Assembly (NCBI GenBank): GCA_002345625.1
Contig: DDWE01000149.1
Coordinates: forward strand, 5,998-31,096
Length of the DNA stretch: 25,099 nt
Direction of reading: 5' to 3'
DNA from: Desulfuromonadaceae bacterium UBA2294
GTDB lineage: Bacteria > Desulfobacterota > Desulfuromonadia > Desulfuromonadales > UBA2294
The translations under genes and the position numbers were made by a program. The notes under the pieces were generated by a model, which saw nothing but the letters and a program-made list of their open reading frames with translations, was not told the DNA's origin and made no database searches. Shown piece by piece: positions 15,070 to 21,782 of this stretch (position 1 is the first letter of the stretch; every line of letters begins with the position of its first letter).

Positions 15070-15196
15070 TCGAACGCAGATAAGGGCGGATTTACGCAGA
15101 TAGAAGCAAGGCTTTTGCCTCGGGTGATTCGAATCGATTAATGGTCGGCCAGATTTTGACCCTCACCCGCTGTGATCTGCCTTTATCTGCGTTCGA
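15070..15196. repeat. Long-armed inverted repeat (CGAACGCAGATAA type)
   Basis: Arms 15070-15091 and 15175-15196 are 22 bp each and inverted with few mismatches (core TCGAACGCAGATAA), separated by 83 bp. It lies in the 365-nt non-coding region between the reductase and the exonuclease, where I see no gene. Confidence 0.75.
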
Positions 15197-15228
15197 AAAA
15201 TCTGATCTTGTCGTTTACTCAACCGATT

Positions 15229-15888
15229 CTAAAACAGCCGCCCCTGCTCCCCCTTTTGCAGCGGGGTGCCGCCGCGTTCGATGATCTGCTTGGCCGTCAG
15301 CCAGAGGCTGCGGGTGAGCTCGATATCGTACTGCGAATCGTGCAGGCGGCTCTCGTCGACCTCGAGGCCGGCGTAGGCGGCAACGGTCATCAGCTTGAAA
15401 TTGACCAGTTGCCCGCGCACCGGCTGCAGGATCTGCGCCCAGAGCAGCATGACATCGAGGCAGGGATACCAGAACCAGCTGCCGAAGTAGCGGTCGTTAT
15501 TCTTCTCGAAGAACTTGCGCAGAAACGGCATATCGAAGCTGTGAGCGTTGTAGCCGACAAACTGGAACTTGTCGGCCTTATTGTATTTATCGACATATTT
15601 GCCGAGCAGCCCGACCAGGTTTTTGTAGACATCTTGCGGATCTTCGAATTTCTGACCGGGGACGGCGAGAAAATCAGGGTGGTCTTCCGACAGAAACTGA
15701 CGGCGGTCGATGCCGGTCACATCGAGGGCGGCCTGATCGACCTGGTCGGTGGGATACGGGCGCACGTAATAATCGAAGCTGTCGGTGACGGTGTTGCCGA
15801 TCTGGATGCAGCCGGAGATTTGGGTGAGGCCGTTGCGCTCCGGGTCGACGCCGGTGGTTTCAACATCGATGAAAACCAGTTTTTGCAT
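15229..15888 (-). CDS. DEDDh-family 3'-5' exonuclease (DnaQ-like)
   Basis: This 219-aa protein has the three exonuclease motifs of the DnaQ/RNase T-like fold. Exo I is FIDVETTG (D8, E10), Exo II is GYNAHSFDMPFL (D119), and Exo III is RLHDSQYDIELT (H183, D188). The His places it in the DEDDh group. No polymerase or GIY-YIG domain is attached, and it is slightly shorter than a classical epsilon subunit. The substrate could be DNA or RNA; the sequence does not decide. The ribosome site before the ATG is weak. It is a single minus-strand gene. Confidence 0.87.
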   Translation of the reverse strand: MQKLVFIDVETTGVDPERNGLTQISGCIQIGNTVTDSFDYYVRPYPTDQVDQAALDVTGIDRRQFLSEDHPDFLAVPGQKFEDPQDVYKNLVGLLGKYVDKYNKADKFQFVGYNAHSFDMPFLRKFFEKNNDRYFGSWFWYPCLDVMLLWAQILQPVRGQLVNFKLMTVAAYAGLEVDESRLHDSQYDIELTRSLWLTAKQIIERGGTPLQKGEQGRLF

Positions 15889-15989
15889 ATCAAGTGTCCC
15901 GATTTCAGATAGGGATGTATCGTCACCGAACCGGTTCCATCCGGCACCTTTATGTGCCTACCTTACTGCATCTGACCTCCTTTGACAAA

Positions 15990-16150
15990 CAACGTGAGAC
16001 ATTCGCCCTGTCAATATTTTTCGCGGGCTTTACACCCCGTAAAAAAACGATTGCTGCCGATGGTGTTGAATGATCTGCGAAGCTTGAGATTGTATAGATA
16101 ATGGCAGGGGGCCAGCAATCAAGTCTCAATTTACAGCGTCCGTATTCGGC
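15990..16150. repeat. Left copy of the A-segment plus a half ACGTCCG hairpin
   Basis: This non-coding block contains GGGCTTTACACCCCGT, CCGATGGTGTTGAAT and CGTCCGTATTCGGC (16137-16150). A diverged relative of the same order occurs at about 18735-18885. Here the hairpin is only its left half and runs straight into the chemoreceptor fragment, which suggests recombination at the repeat. Confidence 0.5.
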
Positions 16151-16321
16151 ATGGCGCTGATAATGGCCGAAGCGCACGGCAAGAGCCTGAATCAGCCGGC
16201 GGAGGATGTGTTGATGCTGGTTTATGAGCAGGATAAGGGGGAGAAGATGTGGGATATTTCAGCGCCGGTCACGGTGCAAGGGAGACCCCGGGGCGAGTTT
16301 CGCATCGGCTACTATATGTAG
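16151..16321 (+). pseudogene. Fragment of a chemoreceptor (MCP) periplasmic sensor domain, copy 1
   Basis: This 56-codon open frame reads MALIMAEAHGKSLNQPAEDV, then LMLVYEQDKGEKMWDISAPV, then TVQGRPRGEFRIGYYM and a stop. The ending …WDISAPV.V.G….FRIGY resembles the last part of the sensor domain of some methyl-accepting chemotaxis proteins, just before the HAMP segment. Start-site signals are lacking, and the HAMP and signalling domains are absent, so it is probably a remnant. The same fragment recurs at 18538 in frame-shifted form. It may instead be an unrecognised small protein; no ribosome site supports that. Confidence 0.55.
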
Positions 16322-16490
16322 TCGTCGACAGGCCCAGATAAAGCGGTCTTCATTTTAAATTTGGGGTTGCCACGGAAACCATATTTTTTTTGGTGCCTTT
16401 ACACTCTGCCGATAATAGCTTAGTGTCGATGAATTACTATTGTTTTATACACTGTCAGGGTGTAACGGCAGAGATTAGTTGATGACTTTG

Positions 16491-16545
16491 AAACGTCCGA
16501 ATTCGGCGCGATGCCGGAGCGGGAATTTTTGTTTTCAGGGCTGAT
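16491..16545 (+). repeat. Decayed ACGTCCG-family hairpin, copy 2
   Basis: AAACGTCCGAATTCGGC (16491-16507), then GCCGGAGCGGGAATTTTTG, keeps the left arm, the inner stem and the T-run of the family, but the right arm has mutated. It lies about 100 nt upstream of the lipoprotein start. The 326-nt stretch 16322-16647 otherwise holds no gene that I can see. Confidence 0.6.
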
Positions 16546-16647
16546 AGGCTCTTGTTCCGGGTAGATATCAAGTATGGTAGTCGCTGAATCTTCACCGTAT
16601 CTAGAGACTGTCTTGTTTCTAATTTCATGCAATCAAAGGGTGCTTTT

Positions 16648-18435
16648 ATGAAGACTGTCGGTTTCAAAATATTGGTTCTTATTTCATGCCTGCTGACGGG
16701 GTGTGCAGCAACGATGGATGTTGCCCGCGTCAATGGCTCGCAACAGCCAGCGAACAACGAAATTAAATCGAGATTCGGATCTAACGCGATTGAAGTAATT
16801 TATCAATATAGTCTTGACGATGAAAACATAGAGATTATTGATATAGCGCAACGACCTGTGAAGGGACAAAGTAAGTTTCACGACATAACTGGCGAATATT
16901 ATAAGCAAAATCAGGCCGAACTCGAGTCGACGCGGAAGGTTAAGGATTGCATCGTTATCAAGGCGAAAAATGGCAATGTTGATTATAGTGCAACACGGTG
17001 GGTCAAATCGAACCAGTTGTCGATTTATACGCAGAACACGCTCAATATTCCAGGCCTGATCGTCGAAATCATCCTTTCACCATTAGGCATCCCCCTCTCA
17101 ATTCTATCAATGGGGTCAAGTTCACCGATAAACCCCTTTGAAAATTCTGTCCACAAATGGCCTGACCACGAGAGGGTGAACATGTTCGGTCGTGCAGTGC
17201 AAAACAAAATTGAACAGGATGCCAACCTGTGCAAGGTCAACGACTCAGACATCTCTTCCTGGTACAAAGGTGATTGCAAGGACGGAAAGGCACACGGCCG
17301 CGGCTTGGCCATTGGAAAAGCGCGCTACGAAGGTGAATTTGTGGCAGGAAGAAAGCAGGGAATCGGTGAGTACATAACTGCCGGAGGCACCAATCGTAGC
17401 GGCTATTACTTCAACGATGCTGAATGTACTGAGAGCGAGTACAAATACAAATCTGACAAACAGTATGCTCGAAAGGTTGATCTGGAAAATTATCGTGCGG
17501 CTTTTCAAGCTGCCGATTCATCTACCGCATGGCAGGCCTTTATCAGTAAATACCAGTCATACGATCCGGATAAACTGCTTGCCAAGGCGCGGGTGAAACT
17601 AGCCGAATCAAAACGGCAGGAAGCGCTCACGTCCTATCGTAATTCGTTCAATAATGCCCGGACTTCGGCCGACTACTCTCACTTCATCCAGAAGTACGCA
17701 AATTCCGACCCCGAGCATCTGATACCTAAGGCTCAAACAAAAAAGCAGGAAATGCTACAAAGGGAAAAATCAGAATACCAATCTGTTTCAAGGCGCAGTT
17801 GGTCTTCGGGATACAAGGTCAAGGTCACCTATGAGACCGCGCCTGGCCAAGCAGTCGCTGTACTGCAGAAAATTAAGGATGCCATGCATGTGCGCGATCC
17901 TTTCGGAGTCTGGAATCCCTACTGGGTGACAGACTTCCCGGCGGCGGCGGCGTACGATGACAGAGGGGTCATTATTGGCGAATGGTATACAAATTATTAT
18001 GAAGGTTGGAGTGATTGGAGAGGTTATCTGCAAAAAATCATGAGTGATCTCATGAATCAGCAAAATATTGTTTATTCGTGGGCAGCTGAACCAATGGGGG
18101 AAACCGTGCGGCCCTACACTTCTTACCCACAGAGTTCTGAAAATGGAACAGCTACGACCTCAGCCCCTGACAGCTCGAGTGCGGTATCAACCCGGGAGAG
18201 CCCTAACGCCAGTGTTTCTGGCGAATACAAGATAGTTAAATCGTTCCCGATTAAAGATCAGCGATATTCTCAAGTTGTTGCTGAAGTTATTTGCAGTAAT
18301 GGTAACAAGGGATTTATCGCCTACAATCCATCCGAGAGCTACCATAAATACAAGGCTCCGAATGGGACGTTCGAATCTTTGAAACTTGCGACTGGGCCAA
18401 CAATCGAAGGTGTTGCCAAGGAGAGTTGCAGGTAG
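16648..18435 (+). CDS. Large exported lipoprotein with MORN-like motifs and a duplicated helical repeat
   Basis: This 595-aa protein starts MKTVGFKILVLISCLLTGC, a lipoprotein signal with lipobox LTGC (Cys19). Residues about 202-267 hold a MORN-like run (WYKGDCKDGKAHGRG…ARYEGEFVAGRKQGIGEY). Residues about 281-369 contain two related helical units, YRAAFQAADSSTAWQAFISKY and YRNSFNNARTSADYSHFIQKY. A Trp/Tyr-rich part follows, then a Ser/Thr-rich linker (about 489-525). A C-terminal domain with KGFIAYNPSESYHKYKAPNG closes the protein. MORN motifs often bind lipids or form peptide-like beta hairpins. No overall family is recognised. The gene is AT-richer than its neighbours and bracketed by repeats, hinting at acquisition. 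ATG 16648 is chosen over ATG 16627 because AAAGGG lies 7 nt before it and the signal peptide begins there. Confidence 0.75.
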   Translation: MKTVGFKILVLISCLLTGCAATMDVARVNGSQQPANNEIKSRFGSNAIEVIYQYSLDDENIEIIDIAQRPVKGQSKFHDITGEYYKQNQAELESTRKVKDCIVIKAKNGNVDYSATRWVKSNQLSIYTQNTLNIPGLIVEIILSPLGIPLSILSMGSSSPINPFENSVHKWPDHERVNMFGRAVQNKIEQDANLCKVNDSDISSWYKGDCKDGKAHGRGLAIGKARYEGEFVAGRKQGIGEYITAGGTNRSGYYFNDAECTESEYKYKSDKQYARKVDLENYRAAFQAADSSTAWQAFISKYQSYDPDKLLAKARVKLAESKRQEALTSYRNSFNNARTSADYSHFIQKYANSDPEHLIPKAQTKKQEMLQREKSEYQSVSRRSWSSGYKVKVTYETAPGQAVAVLQKIKDAMHVRDPFGVWNPYWVTDFPAAAAYDDRGVIIGEWYTNYYEGWSDWRGYLQKIMSDLMNQQNIVYSWAAEPMGETVRPYTSYPQSSENGTATTSAPDSSSAVSTRESPNASVSGEYKIVKSFPIKDQRYSQVVAEVICSNGNKGFIAYNPSESYHKYKAPNGTFESLKLATGPTIEGVAKESCR

Positions 18436-18453
18436 GTTGGGGGTATTGGGTCG

Positions 18454-18529
18454 TTTCGGGGACACCTTACTTAATTCGGATTCCTGTTCAAAAAGTGGAA
18501 GGTACGAGTTAAATATGGTGTCCCCGAAA
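18454..18529. repeat. GGGGACACC hairpin, REP/RAYT-type element
   Basis: TTTCGGGGACACC (18454-18466) and its perfect inverse GGTGTCCCCGAAA (18517-18529) form a 13-bp outer stem, and weaker pairing continues inward through TTAATTCG / CGAGTTAA. The 76-nt palindrome resembles the hairpins mobilised by REP-associated tyrosine transposases, from memory of the family. No transposase gene is in the window. It lies 18 nt after the lipoprotein stop and 8 nt before the second chemoreceptor fragment. Confidence 0.6.
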
Positions 18530-18537
18530 TTTCCTCC

Positions 18538-18690
18538 GGCAAGAGCCTGAATCAGCCGGCGGAGGATGTGTTGATGCTGGTTTATGAGCGGGATAAGGAA
18601 GGGGGAGAAGATCTGGGATATTTCAGCGCCGGTCACGGTGCAGGGGAGACACTGGGGCGGGTTTCGTATCGGGTATTATATGTAGTCGTC
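18538..18690 (+). pseudogene. Frame-shifted chemoreceptor sensor fragment, copy 2
   Basis: This 153-bp segment is close to identical to 16178-16326. It carries a 4-nt insertion after GATAAGG that breaks the frame, and several substitutions near the 3' end (GGGTATTATATG versus GGCTACTATATG). No start codon or ribosome site precedes it. It is a decayed copy of the same chemoreceptor remnant. Confidence 0.75.
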
Positions 18691-18699
18691 AGCTTTTCT

Positions 18700-18867
18700 G
18701 TGCAGAGGTCGTCAAGTTTAATTTGAGGCAGCCTCCCGCCCACTCAACTTTACCGGGAGTTTTACGCCCGTTTCAAAAGCATCTATCGGTGATGGCGTTG
18801 AATACTTTCAGACGCTTGCGGGGTTGGATGACGGCAAGTGTAAAGGGCACCATCCGTTGACCACTTT
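18700..18867. repeat. Right copy of the A-segment
   Basis: CGGGAGTTTTACGCCCGTTT, GTGATGGCGTTGAATA and TTGACCACTTTAAAACGTCCG echo the order of 15990-16150 and 16441-16500 with many substitutions. No gene is visible between 18690 and 18972. Confidence 0.45.
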
Positions 18868-18909
18868 AAAACGTCCGCATTCGGCGTGCTGCCGGTGCGG
18901 ACGTTTTTG
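18868..18909. terminator. ACGTCCG-family hairpin terminator, copy 3
   Basis: AAACGTCCGCA (18869-18879) pairs perfectly with TGCGGACGTTT (18896-18906), with an inner CGGC/GCCG stem and a T-run. It lies about 60 nt beyond the stop of the minus-strand haem-binding protein gene and could end transcripts from either side. Confidence 0.7.
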
Positions 18910-18972
18910 TTTGCAGCGCGACAGTGTTGCCTTCAGGGGATCAATGCACGCTAGCCCCCCCCGGAATTTACT

Positions 18973-19845
18973 TCAGCGAAATTCGAGATAGAGCGGCTCC
19001 GAAATGTGCCCCATGCCATAGCGATTGGGCTGACTCTGATCCAGCGGATTTCCATAGAGGCTAAAAACCGAGACGCCAAAAAGATACTTTTTACCTGTTT
19101 TGGGCAAGAACTGGATGTCGAGGTGATCGTCGGTTTTTAATTTACGCCCGAACTCAATGAACCAGAGACCGCCGTTCCAGACCCCCTTGGCGAGAACGTC
19201 GGCATGACTGCCGGTCGGAACGTTCGATTCATAGCGATTGACCAGCGGTCCGCTGAATTCAGTAGGTTTCGCTACCTCACGGTATGGCGGCTCGCCGCGA
19301 TCGCTCAGGCGCTGCAGGTAGCGCTTTTTGCCGGTCGTACTTATGGTTTCGGTCGAATCGGCGACATTCTCGCCTGACAGGATCTGCAGTTTGTCATCGG
19401 CATAACCGGCCAGATTGGAGCGGTTAGCTTTCCAGTACCATTCATCCGCCCGATAGTTGTCGTCAGAAAAATTAGATAAGTTGACGTCGTGGTTTTCAAG
19501 ATTCCACTTAATGACAAAGGTATCTTCGCGGTGCGCCCCTTCGGCATACGCTTTGCTGGTGTCATCCCAGATCCAGGGTTTGTGGTACGAATTTTCCGCC
19601 GGATCGGGAAATAGGACCTGAAAGTAGACGCTGTCGTCGGTATAAACTGAGCGGAGCAGGACATCGACGCCGGCAACGGCATCCTTAACGCTCGTCAGAG
19701 GCGCGGAATCCCAAGCAGGATCCTTAATGGAGCCATCCAGCATCGGCGGCGCTTTGACCTTGATGGACGGGATCGTTTGTACGGCCACAGCCAGGGTCGG
19801 CAGGACCAGAAACAGAAGCAGGAGGAACAGGGCGACTCGGGTCAT
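18973..19845 (-). CDS. Exported ethylbenzene-dehydrogenase-type (EB_dh) haem-binding protein
   Basis: This 290-aa periplasmic protein has a signal peptide (TRVALFLLLLFLVLPTLAVAV). The body is an EB_dh-type beta sandwich, as in the gamma subunit of ethylbenzene and related DMSO-reductase-family dehydrogenases: IPSIKVKAPPMLDGSIKDPAWDSAP, then VYFQVLFPDPAENSYHKPWIWD. The closing RYGMGHISEPLYLEFR carries a Met in the place where family members ligate haem b. No CxxCH motif occurs, so any haem is b-type. There is no molybdenum catalytic subunit nearby, so the electron partner is unknown. AAGGAG precedes the ATG. Confidence 0.82.
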   Translation of the reverse strand: MTRVALFLLLLFLVLPTLAVAVQTIPSIKVKAPPMLDGSIKDPAWDSAPLTSVKDAVAGVDVLLRSVYTDDSVYFQVLFPDPAENSYHKPWIWDDTSKAYAEGAHREDTFVIKWNLENHDVNLSNFSDDNYRADEWYWKANRSNLAGYADDKLQILSGENVADSTETISTTGKKRYLQRLSDRGEPPYREVAKPTEFSGPLVNRYESNVPTGSHADVLAKGVWNGGLWFIEFGRKLKTDDHLDIQFLPKTGKKYLFGVSVFSLYGNPLDQSQPNRYGMGHISEPLYLEFR

Positions 19846-19940
19846 CAGGGATCTCCTTCAGTCCAACCACGGGTGGTGTCGGTGTGACTTATGACATTAC
19901 TGACGGCAACTCAATCTGGTCCCGTTGCGTTGCACAAAGC

Positions 19941-19973
19941 GGAATGGGATACGTGTCAGTTCTATCCCATTCC
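19941..19973. repeat. Perfect 11-bp stem-loop between minus-strand genes
   Basis: GGAATGGGATA (19941-19951) and TATCCCATTCC (19963-19973) form a perfect hairpin with an 11-nt loop, in the 223-nt gap between the REC-PilZ gene and the haem-binding protein gene. There is no T-run, so it is more likely an operator or processing site than a terminator. Confidence 0.55.
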
Positions 19974-20068
19974 CGCAGAAGTTGTCAAAGTTTTGCGCAA
20001 TCTCCATTTCCCCCATCGGCCCGCATAGCTTCCGGATTGCCATCAGGTGAACTGGCGGGAAAAGCGGG

Positions 20069-20851
20069 CTACCAGTCCGCAGTCAGGGCCTTCTCCTTGA
20101 TGTATTCCCGGATGGCATCCATTTTCTCAAGGGTGATATCTATAAATTGCAACCCCATGCCAACCGGCAGATCGCGCTTTAAGGGGCTACCAGCCTCATT
20201 GACCCAGGCCACCCGGGCCTTGCAGTAAATGGTCTTGTCACTATCCGGCAAGCTGAATTCTACCGAGAGTTGCGTGTTGACCGGAAACGGCTCGAAATAA
20301 GACAGGAACAAACCGCCGGTGTTGAGATTGACCGTATAGTCCGTCAGCAGGTTATCCATCTGCGTACCAAACCGGACCTTGATGTGCGTTGTATAACGGG
20401 GCTCTTCACGCTCGTGAACCATGAGGTATCTTTTTGCAACCGAGAGAAAATGCGCACGGTTGATCGGCTTGGTGAGGATGTCATCACATCCCGCCGCAAG
20501 GCAGCGCTGCTTGTCCTCTTCTCTGCCGGCGGAGGTGACCATGACCACCGGAATGTTTTTGCCAAATTCCGAGTCTTTGATCAATCGACAGCATTCATCA
20601 CCATTCATCCCCGGCATATACATGTCGAGGTAAATAAGATCCGGGCGTTCGGCTTCAACGATCTCCAGAGCCTCTTTGCCGTTTCCAACCGACAGAATTT
20701 CGAAAGCTTCATTGCGCCGAAAAAAACTTTTTTCCAGTTCAATAAACAGCTTCACATCGTCAACCAGAAGAATTTTTTTCTTCGGGGTTCCGTCAACAAG
20801 GGCTGCTTTTGACACTTCCGATGCCGTTTCCCTGGTCGTATCATCTACCAT
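20069..20851 (-). CDS. Response regulator receiver fused to a PilZ-like domain
   Basis: At 260 aa, residues about 25-145 are a receiver domain with acidic pair D31-D32, phospho-acceptor D76 (YLDMYMPGMNG), T106 and K128 (TKPINRAHF). Residues about 149-255 are a PilZ-like domain: PRYTTHIKVRF, then VNLNTGGLFLSYFEPFPVNTQLSVEF, then GMGLQFIDITLEKMDAI. This resembles the myxobacterial/deltaproteobacterial PilZ group. The RxxxR motif that binds cyclic-di-GMP is incomplete (R152 but no second Arg in place) and NxSxxG is NLNTGG, so binding is doubtful. It should couple phosphorylation to motility or surface output. AAGGA precedes the ATG. No kinase gene is adjacent. Confidence 0.85.
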   Translation of the reverse strand: MVDDTTRETASEVSKAALVDGTPKKKILLVDDVKLFIELEKSFFRRNEAFEILSVGNGKEALEIVEAERPDLIYLDMYMPGMNGDECCRLIKDSEFGKNIPVVMVTSAGREEDKQRCLAAGCDDILTKPINRAHFLSVAKRYLMVHEREEPRYTTHIKVRFGTQMDNLLTDYTVNLNTGGLFLSYFEPFPVNTQLSVEFSLPDSDKTIYCKARVAWVNEAGSPLKRDLPVGMGLQFIDITLEKMDAIREYIKEKALTADW

Positions 20852-21019
20852 GCTTTTATCCTTTTCGAAAAAGAGCCTAAGTTCGGAGGATATTACGAGC
20901 AGAAATCAGGCCAAAAACAACTCCCCCAAAGCCAACCGACAAACGTCAGTAAGATCAGCCACTTAACAGCTTATCCGCGACCGTTGGCAATGAGGCTAAA
21001 GACAAATTCGATATAAAGA

Positions 21020-21060
21020 TGTGCCACGCCATGTAACCGGTCAATGAAAGTGTGCCACGT
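21020..21060. repeat. Short direct repeat GTGCCACG in the 20852-21165 gap
   Basis: GATGTGCCACGCC and AAGTGTGCCACGTC occur about 32 nt apart. The 314-nt gap between the REC-PilZ gene and the Gre-like gene otherwise holds only the promoter noted below. The function of the repeat is unknown. Confidence 0.4.
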
Positions 21061-21101
21061 CAGCTCGACTTTGAGCGCTATCACAACTATACCCTTTCCA
21101 T

Positions 21102-21131
21102 TTGACCCCGCCACCTCCTCCCTGCTAGTTT
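21102..21131 (+). promoter_or_regulatory. Possible promoter of the Gre-like gene
   Basis: TTGACC (21102-21107) and TAGTTT (21126-21131) are separated by 18 nt and lie 35 nt before the ATG. Both hexamers are close to consensus. Confidence 0.4.
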
Positions 21132-21165
21132 ACCCCCCATTCCAGCCAACCCGAGAACGCAGACC

Positions 21166-21639
21166 ATGAGCAAAGCCCGACTGCTGCAACAGATCATCGA
21201 TAAACTCGAAGCCGACCTCGCCCTGCTCTCCGGCGCGGCCCGCGCCGCCCATGCCGCTGCAACCGATACCGAGTGCCAGCCGGACAACAAGTACGACACC
21301 ACCGCTTTGGAGGCCTCCTATGTCGCCCAGGGGCAGGCCAACCGCGCCGCACAGATCCGCACGGCTCTCGCCACTTACCGCAGTATGAATTTGCGCAGCT
21401 TCAACAACGAAACGCCGATCCGGCTCGGGGCGCTGGTAACACTGGAGAATGATGCGGGAGAAATGACACGAGTGTTTCTCGGACCTGAGGCGGGCGGATT
21501 GAAGCTGGCAACCGAAGCCGGCGAAGTGGTCGTCGTCACCCCGGCGGCGCCGCTGGGGCGCGAGCTGCTCGGCAAGACGGTCGGCGATGATCTGGAGACG
21601 GCGGGGGGCAAAACGTACAGCGTTGTCGCCGTTGAGTAA
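21166..21639 (+). CDS. GreA/GreB-like transcription elongation factor family protein
   Basis: This 157-aa protein has an N-terminal coiled coil (residues 1-75) whose tip is acidic (ATDTECQPDNKYDTTALEASY), followed by the C-terminal FKBP-like Gre domain ending PLGRELLGKTVGDDLETAGGKTYSVVAVE. The acidic tip and the PLGRELLGKxVGD stretch are characteristic. True Gre factors enter the secondary channel of RNA polymerase and stimulate transcript cleavage through tip acids. This subgroup differs at the tip and may modulate RNA polymerase differently. The start ATG has only weak purine-rich upstream bases. It is a single gene. Confidence 0.82.
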   Translation: MSKARLLQQIIDKLEADLALLSGAARAAHAAATDTECQPDNKYDTTALEASYVAQGQANRAAQIRTALATYRSMNLRSFNNETPIRLGALVTLENDAGEMTRVFLGPEAGGLKLATEAGEVVVVTPAAPLGRELLGKTVGDDLETAGGKTYSVVAVE

Positions 21640-21664
21640 TCAATCCAAAAATCCAAAATACAAT

Positions 21665-21762
21665 CTGGCCACAGATTTCACGGATTTACACAGATTTAAA
21701 CACAAAGCATAGACCTTTACGTTTTTGACTTATCCGCGCTAATCCGTGAAATCTGTGGCCAG
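21665..21762. repeat. Perfect 22-bp inverted repeat (CTGGCCACAGATTTCACGGATT)
   Basis: Arms at 21665-21686 and 21741-21762 are perfect inverted copies with a 54-bp spacer. It lies in the gap between the convergent Gre-like and antiporter genes and can fold into a very long hairpin. It may act as a terminator for both. Confidence 0.85.
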
Positions 21763-21782
21763 GATTCCGCCTTCGACTTTTT

